Origin: DATLFP01 sp035540955
Lineage (GTDB): Bacteria; Actinomycetota; Acidimicrobiia; Acidimicrobiales; CADCSY01
Length of the DNA: 64,000 nucleotides
Direction of reading: 5' to 3'
Assembly (NCBI GenBank): GCA_035540955.1
Contig: DATLFP010000030.1
Span: forward strand, 1-64,000
Shown here: positions 54,654 to 64,000 of the stretch, piece after piece
How positions within the stretch are numbered: position 1 is the first letter of the stretch
Layout of the letters: the number at the start of each line of letters is the position of its first letter
Position numbers and translations under genes: made by a program
The notes under the pieces: model-generated
The model's database searches: none
Told to the model about the DNA's origin: nothing
Seen by the model: only the letters and a program-made list of their open reading frames with translations

Positions 54654-55844
54654 ATGGCAGACCCGGAGCTCGAGTTCCCGATGTTCGACGACGCGGTGAA
54701 GCGCGACCCGTATCCGTATTACGCCCGCATGCGCGAGATCGGACCGATCATGCGCAACCCGGCGCTGCTCGGAGCGTGGATGGTGGCCGCCCACGAGCCA
54801 GCGCAAGCCGTGCTGACGGACCACGCCCGGTTCTCCTCGGCGCAGATGTCGGGCATGCAGGACCGGATCAGCGCCTTCGACGCCCCGACGATGCTCAACT
54901 CCGACCCACCGGACCACGAGCGGCTGCGGGGCGTCGCCGCCCGGGCGTTCACGCCGAGGTCGATCGCCGCCCTCGAGCCGCGGCTGCGCCAGCTCACCGA
55001 CGCGATGCTGGCCCCGCTGCGAGACGGCGAGCCCTTCGACGTGGTCGACCAGCTCGCGTACCCCCTGCCCGTGATGGCGATCTCCGAGCTGCTCGGCGTC
55101 TCGGTCGACGATCGCGAGTCGTTCCGCACGTGGTCGAACCAGCTCATCGCCGGGACGAACGAGCTGGCGTCGGAAGACGACCTCGCCGCCGCACGCGAGG
55201 GCGCCGAGCACCTGAAGGAGTACTTCCGCGCCGAGATCGCGCGGCGGCGAGCACGCCCGGGGGGTGATGACCTCGTGTCGCGCCTGGTCGAGGCCAACGC
55301 CGGCGAGGTACTCGACGACGCCGAGCTGCTCTCGTCGTGCGTGCTGCTGCTTGTCGCCGGCAACGAGACCACCACCAACCTCATCGCCAACCAGGCGCTG
55401 GCGCTCGGGCGCGACCACGAGCAGCGTGCGCGGGTCATCGCCGACCCCGCGCTCGTGCCGGGCGCGATCGAGGAGGTGATGCGCTATGACAGCCCGGTCC
55501 AGGCGACGGTCCGGGTTCCCGCCGTCGACGTGGAGCTCGCCGGCCAGCGCGTCGGTGCCGGCGAGATGGTCTTCGTGCTCCTGGCCGCCGCCAACCGCGA
55601 CCCGACGCGGTTCGAGGACCCCGAGCGCTTCGACGTCGGCCGCGCCCCCAACCCGCACCTCGGCTTCGGCCACGGCATCCACTTCTGCCTGGGTGCCGCT
55701 CTGGCCAAGCTCGAAGCCCGCTTGGCCCTCGAGGGGTTGCTGGCGGTGGCGCCCAGCTACGAGGTCCGCGGCGATCCGTCGAGCCTCGACTACGGGCCCT
55801 CGTTCATCTTCCACAGCCCGCGGACGCTGCCGATCGTGCGCTGA
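54654..55844 (+). CDS. Cytochrome P450
   Basis: The 396-residue protein starts at ATG 54654 after AGGAGG. The I-helix motif LLLVAGNETTTN (about 235), ExxR as EVMRYDSP (about 278) and heme loop GFGHGIHFCLG with the ligand Cys near 345 are all intact. It is a soluble bacterial class I P450 needing ferredoxin partners not seen here. It probably hydroxylates the imported substrate. Confidence 0.93.
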   Translation: MADPELEFPMFDDAVKRDPYPYYARMREIGPIMRNPALLGAWMVAAHEPAQAVLTDHARFSSAQMSGMQDRISAFDAPTMLNSDPPDHERLRGVAARAFTPRSIAALEPRLRQLTDAMLAPLRDGEPFDVVDQLAYPLPVMAISELLGVSVDDRESFRTWSNQLIAGTNELASEDDLAAAREGAEHLKEYFRAEIARRRARPGGDDLVSRLVEANAGEVLDDAELLSSCVLLLVAGNETTTNLIANQALALGRDHEQRARVIADPALVPGAIEEVMRYDSPVQATVRVPAVDVELAGQRVGAGEMVFVLLAAANRDPTRFEDPERFDVGRAPNPHLGFGHGIHFCLGAALAKLEARLALEGLLAVAPSYEVRGDPSSLDYGPSFIFHSPRTLPIVR

Positions 55845-55878
55845 GGCGTCCGCCGCGGTTGCCGGCGGCCACGGGGAT

Positions 55879-55906
55879 ATGCGACAGTAGGCCAGATTTG
55901 TCGCAT
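55879..55906. promoter_or_regulatory. Operator-like dyad ATGCGACA-N12-TGTCGCAT
   Basis: Perfect 8-bp arms at 55879-55886 and 55899-55906 lie 17 bp before the downstream BVMO start. The same sequence and spacing recur at 57900-57927. Confidence 0.6.
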
Positions 55907-55923
55907 TGGTGCAGGAGGGACCC

Positions 55924-57821
55924 ATGACCGTGACCGACGAGCCGACGCCGGCGTTCGACAAGGAGGCGCTCCGGGCGCTGTACCGCGAGGAGCGCGACAA
56001 GCGGCTCCGTGCCGACGGGATCGCGCAGTACCGGCGGCTGGGCGGTGAGCGGGCCGAGGATCCGTACCTCCCGGTCGTGCCCCGCGAGCCCAAGCGCGAC
56101 CACGCCGCCTTCACGTTCATCGGCGCCGGCTTCGCCGGGCTCGTCACCGGGGCCCGCCTGCACGAACGCGGCATCAGCGGGGTCCGCCTCATCGACAAGG
56201 CCGGCGACGTGGGCGGCACCTGGTACTGGAACCGCTACCCCGGCGCCCAGTGCGACACGGCGTCGTTCGTCTACCTCCCGCTCCTCGAGGAGACGGGGCA
56301 CATGCCCACCGAGAAGTACGCGCACGCGCCCGAGATCCTCGAGCACTGCCAGCGCATCGCCAAGCAGTACGACCTCTACGACCAGGCGCTGTTCCACACC
56401 GAGGTCACCGACCTCCGCTGGGACGAGGAACGCCGGTGCTGGCGGGTGCGCACCAACCGGGGCGACGACTTCACGACGCAGTTCATCGGCATGGGCACCG
56501 GCCCGCTGCACGTCGCCAAGCTGCCCGGCGTCCCCGGCATCGAGGACTTCCGCGGGCACTCGTTCCACACGAGCCGCTGGGACTACGCGTACACCGGGGG
56601 TGACCCGGCCGGTTCGCCGATGGAGCGCCTGGCCGGCAAGCGGGTGGCGATCATCGGCACCGGCGCCACCGCGATCCAGTGCATCCCGCACCTGGCGCGC
56701 GACGCTGGCGAGCTGCTCGTGTTCCAGCGCACCCCCTCCGCGGTTGACGTCCGCAACAACGTGCCCACCGACCCGGACTGGTTCGCCACCATCGCCACGC
56801 CGGGCTGGCAGCAGCGGTGGCTGGAGAGCTTCACCGCCAACACCATGGGCGCGATGGCGATGGCCGAGGCCGAGGACCTCGTCATGGACGGCTGGACCGA
56901 CATCGCCCGGCGGGTGAAGACCAAGCTGTTCGAGGCCACGTCCCGCGGCGGGTCCTTCGACGTCAGCACGCTGATGGAGGCCTTCGACGAGGCCGACTTC
57001 GAGAAGATGGAGGAGATCCGCGCCAGGATCGTCGGGGCCGGCGAGCCCGAGCCTTCGCCGGGGATGTCGATGCCATCGTCGAGGACCCCGAGACCGCGGC
57101 CGCGCTCAAGCCGTGGTACCGCCAGCTCTGCAAGCGGCCCTGCTTCCACGACGAGTACCTCCAGGCCTACAACCGGCCCAACGTGCGCCTGGTCCACACC
57201 GACGGCAAGGGCGTCGAGCGGATCACCGAGCGCGGCGTCGTCGCTCTCGGCACGGAGTACGAGGTGGACTGCATCATCTACGCCACCGGCTTCGAGGTCG
57301 GCACCGCGTACACCTCACGGGCGGGCTACGAGCCGGTCGGGCGGGGCGGCCGCGCGCTGAGCGAGCACTGGGCCGAAGGCATGCGGACCATGCACGGGCT
57401 GCACGTCAACGGGTTCCCCAACGCGTTCATCGTCCAGCTCACCCAGGGCTCGAACCACATCGCCAACGTGCCCCACAACCTCGCCGAGTCGGCCACGACG
57501 ATCGCAGCCATCGTCGCCCATGCCGTCGAGCACGACCACCAGACCGTCGAGGTGAGCAGCGAGGCGGAGCAGGCGTGGCTCGACCTCATGCTCGGCGGCT
57601 CGATGTTCGGTGGCGGCGGGGGCGAGGGCGGCGGTGGTGGGGGGCTTGGCCTCTTGGGCTCGCTCGAGTGCACACCCGGCTACTACAACAACGAGGGCCA
57701 GCCGCCCGCGCCGACCCAACGCTACGACTTCCTCGGCTACCCGACCGGCGCGCTGGGGTTCTTCCAGTACATCGACGGCTGGCGGTCCTCGGGGTCCTTC
57801 GAGGGGCTCACGTTCACCTGA
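55924..57821 (+). pseudogene. Baeyer-Villiger monooxygenase with frameshift
   Basis: From ATG 55924 (site AGGAGGG) the frame matches the 45502 paralogue closely: FTFIGAGFAGLVTGARL, GGTWYWNRYPGAQCD, fingerprint FRGHSFHTSRW and AIIGTGATAIQ. It breaks between 57031 and 57062, where homology moves to another phase (DVDAIVEDPETAAALKPWYR) and continues to the stop at 57821, ending SFEGLTFT. Loss of one base or gain of two explains it. As read, the product stops at 57360 after about 478 residues. A sequencing error or a recent mutation are both possible. The C-terminal part carries a long Gly/Glu loop near 57610-57650. Confidence 0.85.
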
Positions 57822-57860
57822 CGGCTCGGCGCCCCCGCGGGCGCACGGCCAACGTTGCGG

Positions 57861-57889
57861 TTCGTAACGATGAGGTCACTTGCTATGCT
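57861..57889 (+). promoter_or_regulatory. Possible promoter before secreted-protein/ABC operon
   Basis: TTCGTA (57861-57866) and TATGCT (57884-57889) are spaced by 17 bp. The transcription start would fall at the edge of the dyad at 57900-57927, which would allow repression. Only the -10 element is convincing. Confidence 0.35.
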
Positions 57890-57899
57890 TCGGAGCGGT

Positions 57900-57927
57900 A
57901 TGCGACACTGAGGCATCAATGTCGCAT
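57900..57927. promoter_or_regulatory. Operator-like dyad ATGCGACA-N12-TGTCGCAT (second copy)
   Basis: Arms at 57900-57907 and 57920-57927 are identical to those at 55879-55906 and have the same 12-bp spacer, although the spacer sequences differ. It lies between the possible promoter and the start at 57953. Confidence 0.6.
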
Positions 57928-57952
57928 CTGCGCGACGGAACCGGGGGGTGCC

Positions 57953-59380
57953 GTGGCCAGGGTTGGACTCGCTCGCAGGGCGGCGATCGCCGCAGTCACC
58001 GCAGCCGGCGCCTGCGCGCTCGCCGGTGCGAACGCTGGCGCCGCCGGCGGGGCAGAGACAGGCGGTGATGTCGTGACCGCGGGCGGCGAGCTCGCGGGGC
58101 AGGCCAACAGCCAGGCCGTCACCGTCGCCCCCTTCGCCGGGCGGCTGGCGCTGCCGGTGAAGGTGATCGCGTCGGGCGCCCGCATCGAGGGCGACGTGAC
58201 GAGGGCCAGCGCCGCCGCCGCCGACTTCGGGTTGCTCGGAGCCCTGGGGGCGCTGGCGCTGACCAACACGCCGACGCTCGACCGGGTCGGGCTCGGCTTC
58301 GGCGACGTCGCCCGCAGCTTCACGCTCCCGCCTGCGGCGCGCGCCGACTCCCGCTCGACCCCGAGCGACGAGCGCTCGCCGGTGTTCCCCACGGTCGACG
58401 CCGGGCTGGTGGCCCTCGGCGGTGGCCACGAGAAGGCCACCGCCGCCGAGGCGGGCGAGGGCCGGGCGCGGACCGAGGGCGGGTGGGCCGAGCTGGATCT
58501 CGGCGCCGCGGTCCTCCATGCCAGCGGGCTGGTGTCCGAGGCGATGTCGAGCCCGGCGGCGTCGACCGGGCTCGTGTCACTGGGTGAGCTGCGCATCGAG
58601 GCGTTCGGCACCGTGTCGGTGCTCCGCGGCCTGGAGTGGGAGGTCCGCCAGGAGCTGGGCCGTCCGGCCACCGCGACGTTCCGGCTCGGGTCGGCCACAC
58701 TCGGCGGCCGGCGGTACGACACCGGCTCGGCCGACCAGCTGGCGATGGTGTTCGACGAGCTCAACGCCCAGCTCGCGCCGACCGGCCTGAGCGTGCTCCC
58801 GCCGGCGGCGGCGGTCTCGGACCAGGGTGGGCGGATCTCGCCGCTGCGGGTGTCGTTCAAGGACTCGCCGGGCGCCGCCCGGTTCTTCGGCCCCCTCTAC
58901 GAGCAGGCGCTGGCCGGCGCGGTGAACGACCTCGAGGCGGCACTCGTCGGCGGCGTGCCCGAGACGGGCCTCGCCATCACGGTCGCCAACGTCGGCCTCG
59001 CCGCGGCGACCGGCCGGGGAGGCGCCTTCTTCGACCTCGGCGGGGCCGACGCCACCCTCGTGCGGCGGCCGACCGAGACCTACCAGTACGCGCCGCTCGC
59101 CGGCGCCCAGGAGCCCTTCGACGCCGGGGAGGCCTTCGCGGCGCCACGACCCCCGGCGCCGGCGCGCTCGCCGGCCCCGCCGAGCGCGCCGCCGGCGCCT
59201 CCCGCCAGCGTGCTGCCGCCCCCGGTGCAGGAGCTGATCTCGGCGGTCCTCGGCGAGGACGTGAACGCCGGGCTCCTGCTCCTCGGCGGCCTTGCTGCCA
59301 CCGGCGCCCTCGCGGCGGCCGACCGCCGGCGCATCGCTGCCGTGCTCGCCCGGGCCCCGGGCGGTTCGAGGGCGGGCTGA
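57953..59380 (+). CDS. Secreted, C-terminally membrane-anchored protein of unknown family
   Basis: The 475-residue product starts at GTG 57953. A signal peptide is present (LARRAAIAAVTAAGACALAG), followed by beta-rich extracellular sequence including a repeated-looking LGELRIEAFGTVSVLRGLEW segment. Then comes a Pro/Ala-rich stalk (about 400-430), a hydrophobic segment AGLLLLGGLAATGALAA near the C-terminus and a basic tail. I do not recognise the family. It heads the second Liv-type operon; its TGA overlaps the next ATG, so it may be an accessory surface receptor for uptake. Confidence 0.7.
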   Translation: MARVGLARRAAIAAVTAAGACALAGANAGAAGGAETGGDVVTAGGELAGQANSQAVTVAPFAGRLALPVKVIASGARIEGDVTRASAAAADFGLLGALGALALTNTPTLDRVGLGFGDVARSFTLPPAARADSRSTPSDERSPVFPTVDAGLVALGGGHEKATAAEAGEGRARTEGGWAELDLGAAVLHASGLVSEAMSSPAASTGLVSLGELRIEAFGTVSVLRGLEWEVRQELGRPATATFRLGSATLGGRRYDTGSADQLAMVFDELNAQLAPTGLSVLPPAAAVSDQGGRISPLRVSFKDSPGAARFFGPLYEQALAGAVNDLEAALVGGVPETGLAITVANVGLAAATGRGGAFFDLGGADATLVRRPTETYQYAPLAGAQEPFDAGEAFAAPRPPAPARSPAPPSAPPAPPASVLPPPVQELISAVLGEDVNAGLLLLGGLAATGALAAADRRRIAAVLARAPGGSRAG

Positions 59381-61008
59381 TGAGGGCGCGAGCGGTCGAC
59401 CCCGCCCAGCGGCTGCTGCTGCGTGGCTACGCCCCGCTGGCCGCGATCCTCGTGCTCTTGGCGTTGCTCGTCGCGCTCGTGCCGTCCAAGGCGCCCGAGG
59501 CGCGCGACACCGGCGACGCCGGCTTGATCGGCAACGATGGACCGAGCGACGGGCCCACCGCAGGCGGCAGCAGCGCGGCCGCCCCCGAGTCCGTCGACGG
59601 CGCGGCGCCCACGGCGCCCGAAGGGCTCGGCACAGTTGCCGCCGCCGCCACGTGCGAGGGCGGCGACCGCCAGACCCGCGAGCCGTACTCGCCACCGTGC
59701 CTGACCTTCGAGGGCGACAACGGCGGCGACACGTCGCTCGGGGTGACCGCGGAGAAGATCACCGTCACGTTCAGGACCGGGGCGCTCCCGAGCGTGTTCG
59801 CCGTCGCCGGCCAGGTGGCGGAGAAGGCGAACATCCGCGACACCGAGGAGGACATCCAGCGCACGATCCGCGCCTACTTCGACTACTTCAACGAGAAGTT
59901 CCAGGTGTACGGCCGTACGGCCGAGGTCGTGTTCTACAAGGGTCAGGGCGACCAGCTCTCGGAGTTCTTCGGCGGCGGCGCCGAGGGCGCCAACGCCGAC
60001 GCGCTGCGGGTGGGCCAGGAGATCCGGGCCTTCGCCGACCTCAGCGTGCTCACCGTGCCCTACGCCGAGGCGCTGGTCCGCCAGAAGGTGATCGCCATCC
60101 CGCCGGTGCACATGTCCCAGCGCTGGTACGCCGAACACGCCCCCTACACCTGGGGCGCGCTGGTCGACTGCAGCCGGCTGGCCGACACCCTCGTGGGCTG
60201 GCTCGTCAAGCGGGTCGCGCCGTTCAACGCCCGCTACGCCGGCGACCGGGCGATGCGGGAGCGCCAGCGGAGCTTCGCCATGATCACGCCCGAGGAGCCC
60301 TGGTACCAGGAGTGCGCCGACGCCGGCGACGCCAAGCTCCAGTCGGCGGGGTTCTCCTTCGCCCACCGCATCGACTACAAGCTCGACTTCTTGGCGCTGT
60401 CGTCGGAGGCGGCGAACATGGTCGCCCAGCTCAAGGACCGCGGCATCACGAGCGTGGTGTGCGTGTGCGACCCGATCCTGCCGCTGTTCCTCACCACCCA
60501 GGCGACCCAGCAGGACTACCGGCCGGAGTGGATCGTCACCGGCTCCGCCCTCACCGACGCCGACCTGCTCGGCCAGATCTACGACCCCGACCAGTGGCGG
60601 CACGCGTTCGGGCTCAGCTTCCTCGACGACGTGTTCTCCGGCGTGCAGGCCGAGTCGTATCGGGCGTACAAGGCGGTCCGCGACGACGAGCCCGCGTTCA
60701 TCCACGACGTCCTCTACTACCCGGTGCTCATGTTCTTCCTGGGCGTGCACATGGCGGGGCCGAACCTCATCCCCGAGACGTTCCAGGACGGCATGTTCCG
60801 CTACCCGACCACCACCGGCGAGACCGGCACCTGGAGCTTCGGGCCGGGCGACTGGACCGCGACCGACGACGCCCGCGAGGTGTGGTTCGACCACGGCACG
60901 GTCAGCCCGTTCAACAACGAGCCGGGCAAGTACGTCCGCTCGCTCGAGCAGCGCTTCATCGGCGACGAGTGGCCCGCCGGTGAGATCACGCTGCCGATCC
61001 AGCCGTGA
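59380..61008 (+). CDS. Membrane-anchored substrate-binding protein, Liv-type
   Basis: The 542-residue product starts at ATG 59380. A transmembrane segment at residues 17-35 and an Ala/Gly/Ser linker precede a periplasmic-binding domain (from about 120: LGVTAEKITVTFRTGALPSV). It ends with the pattern DWTATDDAREVWFDHGTVSP, typical of actinobacterial Liv-type receptors. No lipobox is seen. The stop overlaps the permease start. Confidence 0.82.
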   Translation: MRARAVDPAQRLLLRGYAPLAAILVLLALLVALVPSKAPEARDTGDAGLIGNDGPSDGPTAGGSSAAAPESVDGAAPTAPEGLGTVAAAATCEGGDRQTREPYSPPCLTFEGDNGGDTSLGVTAEKITVTFRTGALPSVFAVAGQVAEKANIRDTEEDIQRTIRAYFDYFNEKFQVYGRTAEVVFYKGQGDQLSEFFGGGAEGANADALRVGQEIRAFADLSVLTVPYAEALVRQKVIAIPPVHMSQRWYAEHAPYTWGALVDCSRLADTLVGWLVKRVAPFNARYAGDRAMRERQRSFAMITPEEPWYQECADAGDAKLQSAGFSFAHRIDYKLDFLALSSEAANMVAQLKDRGITSVVCVCDPILPLFLTTQATQQDYRPEWIVTGSALTDADLLGQIYDPDQWRHAFGLSFLDDVFSGVQAESYRAYKAVRDDEPAFIHDVLYYPVLMFFLGVHMAGPNLIPETFQDGMFRYPTTTGETGTWSFGPGDWTATDDAREVWFDHGTVSPFNNEPGKYVRSLEQRFIGDEWPAGEITLPIQP

Positions 61009-63233
61009 GCGCGGTCCTCGACCGGCTGCGCGCCGCGCCGGCCGCGCCCCGGTGGGCCGCCGGCATCGCGGCGGGGTGGCCGGTGCTCCACGCGGCGCTG
61101 CCCGACGGGCTGCCGCTTGGGATCGTCGTGCTCGGCGCCGCGCTGGGCTCGCTCACCGGGCTCACCGCCATCGGCCTGGTGCTCGTGTACCGGGCATCGC
61201 GCATCGTCAACTTCGCCCAGGCGGCGCTCGGCGCGGCCGCCGGCGTGCTGGCGGTGATGCTGTTCGCCGACTGGGGCTGGAGCTGGTTCCTGTGCATGCC
61301 CCTCGGGCTGGCCGCCGCCGCCGCCGGCGGCGCCGCCGTCGACCTCCTCGTGGTGCGCCGGTTCTTCTGGGCGCCGCGCCTGATCCTCACCCTCGCCACC
61401 ATCGGCCTCGCTCAGATCCTGGGCGGGATCGAGCTCGTGATCCCGACCTGGTTCGGCCGGCCGCTGGTGACCAACAGCTTCGCGACCCCGCTGTCGGCCA
61501 GCTTCACGATTTCGCCGGTGCGCTTCACCGGCAACCACGTGGTGATCTTCGTCATCGTGCCCGTCGTCGTGCTCGCGCTCGGCTGGTTCCTCCACGCCAC
61601 CGCGGCCGGCACCGGGATCCGTGCCGCGTCGGAGAACGCCGAGCGGGCGATGACCCTCGGCATCCCGGTGCGGCGCCTGTCGACGATCGTCTGGGCGATC
61701 GCGGGCTTGCTGTCGGCGCTGGCTGTGATGCTCACCGCGCCGATCCAGCCGCTGCCGCCGACGGTCCTCGCCGGCCCCGCGCTGCTGCTGCCGGCGCTCG
61801 CCGCCGCCGTCGTCGCCGGCATGGCGAGCCTGCCCCGCGCCTTCGCCGCCGGGGTCGGCATCGGCGTGCTCCAGCAGGCGACGTTCTGGAACACCTCGCG
61901 GAGCAGCCTCACCGACGTCGCCCTCCTCGTCGTGATCCTCGGTGCGCTGCTGCTGCAGCGCCACCGCCTCAGCCGGGCCGACGACGGCGCGCTGTCGAGC
62001 TGGGTCGGCGCCGCCGACACCCCGCCGGTCCCGCGCGAGCTGCGTCACCTTCCCGAGGTGGTGTGGGGCCGCCGCGTGCTGCTCGTTGCGGCGGCTGCGG
62101 CCGCGCTGGCGGTGCCCGCCGTGCTCAGCGTCAGCCAGCTCAGCGTGATTGGCACCATCTCCGTGACCTACGCCGTGGTGGGCGTGTCACTCGTGGCCCT
62201 CACCGGGTGGAGCGGCCAGCTCAGCCTGGGCCAGTTCGCGCTCGCCGGCGTCGGCGCCGTCGCCGCGGCCAACGTCCTCGACCGCGGTGGCGACCTGGTG
62301 CTGGCCCTCGGCGCGGGGATGGGCGGCGGCGCCGCCGCGGCGTTGCTCATCGGCCTCCCGGCGCTGCGCATCCGCGGCCTGTTCCTTGGCGTCACGTCGC
62401 TGGCGTTCGCGGTCGCGCTGTCGAGCTACTTCCTCAACCCCGCCTACTTCGCCACCATCCTGCCCCAGCAGGTCGACCGGCCGGTGGTGCTGACCCGGTT
62501 CGATCTCGCCGACGAGCGCACCCTCTACTACTTCGCCCTCGCCCTGCTCGGGTTGGCCCTCGCGGTGGCGCGCGCCGTGCGCAGCGCCCGGCCGGGCCGG
62601 GTGCTCATCGCCGTGCGCGACAACGAGCCGGCGGCCGGCGCCCGCGGCGTCCACGCCGTGCGGGTCAAGCTCATGGCGTTCGGGTTCGCCGGCAGCCTGG
62701 CCGGGCTCGCCGGCGCGCTGCACCTGCTCGTGCTCCAGGGCATCAACTTCGGCACCTTCAGCCCGGCGCAGAGCTTCGAGGCGTTCAGCATGGTCGTGAT
62801 CGGCGGGCTCACCTCCGTCGGCGGCGCCGTCGTCGGCGCGGTGGCGCTGCGGTGGGCGCAGTACGCCCTTGGCGGTGGGCTCCAGCTCATCGTCACCGGA
62901 AGCGGCGTGCTCGTGCTCCTCCTCGTGTTCCCCGGCGGCCTCGGCCAGGTGGTGCTGCGCATGCGGCAGCTCCTGCTGCGGGGGGTCGCGGCCCGGCGGG
63001 ACCTGCTGGTGCCGAGCCTCGTCGCCGATCGGCGGGTGACCGCCGCCGACCCGGCGAGCGGGGCGCGCACGCTCGGCGACCTGCTCGGTGACCCGGCCGC
63101 GCTCGAGGCGCTCCGGGCGCCGGCCGGCGCCAGCGAGGACGGCGAGCTGGCGCGGCTGCGGGCCGAGGCCGACGAGCTGCGGGCCCGGCTCGAGCGCCTG
63201 GAGCAGACCGTCGGCCCCGGAGGCGGCCGGTGA
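61005..63233 (+). CDS. Fused Liv-type permease (LivH-LivM)
   Basis: The 742-residue protein starts at GTG 61005. Residues about 35-330 are LivH-like (RIVNFAQAALG) and about 355-640 LivM-like (GWSGQLSLGQFALAGVGA; VLIAVRDNEPAAGARG), each with many transmembrane helices. The last about 50 residues form a coiled coil (ELARLRAEADELRARLERLE). Unlike the 50240 gene no ATPase is fused, so a LivG partner may lie beyond the right edge. Confidence 0.88.
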   Translation: MSAVLDRLRAAPAAPRWAAGIAAGWPVLHAALPDGLPLGIVVLGAALGSLTGLTAIGLVLVYRASRIVNFAQAALGAAAGVLAVMLFADWGWSWFLCMPLGLAAAAAGGAAVDLLVVRRFFWAPRLILTLATIGLAQILGGIELVIPTWFGRPLVTNSFATPLSASFTISPVRFTGNHVVIFVIVPVVVLALGWFLHATAAGTGIRAASENAERAMTLGIPVRRLSTIVWAIAGLLSALAVMLTAPIQPLPPTVLAGPALLLPALAAAVVAGMASLPRAFAAGVGIGVLQQATFWNTSRSSLTDVALLVVILGALLLQRHRLSRADDGALSSWVGAADTPPVPRELRHLPEVVWGRRVLLVAAAAAALAVPAVLSVSQLSVIGTISVTYAVVGVSLVALTGWSGQLSLGQFALAGVGAVAAANVLDRGGDLVLALGAGMGGGAAAALLIGLPALRIRGLFLGVTSLAFAVALSSYFLNPAYFATILPQQVDRPVVLTRFDLADERTLYYFALALLGLALAVARAVRSARPGRVLIAVRDNEPAAGARGVHAVRVKLMAFGFAGSLAGLAGALHLLVLQGINFGTFSPAQSFEAFSMVVIGGLTSVGGAVVGAVALRWAQYALGGGLQLIVTGSGVLVLLLVFPGGLGQVVLRMRQLLLRGVAARRDLLVPSLVADRRVTAADPASGARTLGDLLGDPAALEALRAPAGASEDGELARLRAEADELRARLERLEQTVGPGGGR

Positions 63234-64000
63234 GCGCGCCGCTGCTGCGCTGCGAGGCGGTCGACGTCTCCTACGGGCCGGTACAGGTGCTGTTCGGTGT
63301 CGACCTCGAGGTCGACGAGGGCGAGATCGTCGCCCTGCTCGGGACCAACGGCGCCGGCAAGTCGACGCTGCTGCGGGCGGTCTGCGGCCTCAACCGGCCG
63401 AGCCGGGGCTCGATCACCTACGACGGCGCCGACGTCACCGGCGCCGACCCGACCGACCTCGCCCGCCGCGGCATCGGGTTCATGCCCGGTGGGCGGGGCG
63501 TCTTCGGCGGGCTCTCGATCGCCGAGAACCTCCGCATGGCAGGCTGGCTGCTCCGCGACGACCCCGCCGCCCTCGACGCCGCCGTCGAGCGGTCGCTCTC
63601 GCTGTTCCCGGCGCTCGCCGAGCGGTCGAGCACCCAGGCCGCGCTCCTGTCCGGTGGCCAGCAGCAGATGCTGGCGCTGGCGAACGCGCTCGTGAACCGG
63701 CCCCGCCTGCTCCTCCTCGACGAGCTGTCGCTCGGGCTGGCGCCGATCGTGGTGGCCGAGCTCCTCGACGTCGTGGCCCGCCTCACCGCGGGCGGCACCA
63801 CGGTCGTGCTGGTCGAGCAATCGGTGAACATCGCGCTCGAGCTCGCCGAGCGCGCCGTGTTCATGGAGAAGGGCGAGGTGCGGTTCACCGGGCCGACCGC
63901 GGATCTCCTCGGCCGGGACGACCTGCTGCGGTCGGTCTTCATCGGCGCAGCCGCAACCGACGGTGAACCGCCGCGGCCGGCGCCGGCCCTCGGCCGACCG
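63230..64000 (+). CDS. Liv-type ABC ATPase (LivF-like), runs off right edge
   Basis: There are 257 codons from GTG 63230 to the window end without a stop. Walker A GTNGAGKSTLL (about 37), signature LSGGQQQ (about 140) and Walker B LLLLDELSLGLAP (about 160) are intact, followed by VEQSVN. The sequence after about residue 240 is Pro/Ala-rich, and such proteins usually end near here, so a further fused segment is possible. It works with the fused permease upstream. Confidence 0.88.
   Translation, partial: MSAPLLRCEAVDVSYGPVQVLFGVDLEVDEGEIVALLGTNGAGKSTLLRAVCGLNRPSRGSITYDGADVTGADPTDLARRGIGFMPGGRGVFGGLSIAENLRMAGWLLRDDPAALDAAVERSLSLFPALAERSSTQAALLSGGQQQMLALANALVNRPRLLLLDELSLGLAPIVVAELLDVVARLTAGGTTVVLVEQSVNIALELAERAVFMEKGEVRFTGPTADLLGRDDLLRSVFIGAAATDGEPPRPAPALGRP

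Overview
The window is very GC-rich, with GTG starts, ATGA/GTGA gene overlaps and strong GC bias at third codon positions. Together with a MobF-type relaxase, many Baeyer-Villiger monooxygenases (BVMOs), SCP-x/DUF35 genes and several TetR regulators, this points to an actinomycete-type bacterium. An Acidimicrobiia-like or similar environmental actinobacterium is my inference; no rRNA, tRNA or other marker gene is present to prove it.

Region A (1-13.9 kb) is a defence island. On the minus strand lie pglW (NERD plus two kinase domains) and pglX (adenine methyltransferase) of a type 2 BREX/Pgl phage-defence system. They are followed by an AAA ATPase that runs off the left edge and does not look like PglY; a perfect 29-bp palindrome separates it from pglX. 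Two small plus-strand genes follow, one of them GIY-YIG-like. Next is a two-gene minus-strand operon coding for a short prokaryotic Argonaute and a partner with SIR2, RecG-C/GHKL-like and APAZ regions, a relative of the SPARSA systems.

Region B (14-29.8 kb) is a conjugative or mobilisable element: a TraG/VirD4 coupling protein, several small coupled genes (one with a DUF6166 domain), a very large DNA methylase/SNF2-type helicase, a MobF relaxase-helicase, a conserved small protein and a sigma-like DNA-binding protein. CGTGAG repeats and a relaxase-proximal hairpin sit in its promoter gaps. No integrase and no type IV secretion channel genes are in the window. The right side ends in debris: an IS3 transposase fragment and a 5'-truncated, frameshifted metallo-hydrolase.

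Region C (29.8-64 kb) looks like chromosomal catabolism of a cyclic or branched lipid such as a terpenoid or steroid (the substrate is inferred). It has four BVMOs (one frameshifted), two SDR dehydrogenases, a P450, a DUF35/thiolase-like pair, an esterase, an enoyl-CoA hydratase, an acyl-CoA dehydrogenase, a second thiolase-like protein, an acyl-CoA synthetase, a PaaX-type and two TetR regulators, and two Liv-type ABC importers with fused subunits and membrane-tethered binding proteins. The expected flow is uptake, oxygenation of alcohol/ketone to ester, ester hydrolysis, then CoA activation and beta-oxidation. A dyad ATGCGACA-N12-TGTCGCAT recurs at two promoters, with a weaker third copy, suggesting a shared regulator.

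The most striking small-scale observation is a 75-bp segment flanked by two identical palindromes between convergent SDR and BVMO genes. Inverting it on paper gives both genes normal C-termini, so this copy appears to be in a switched or rearranged orientation.
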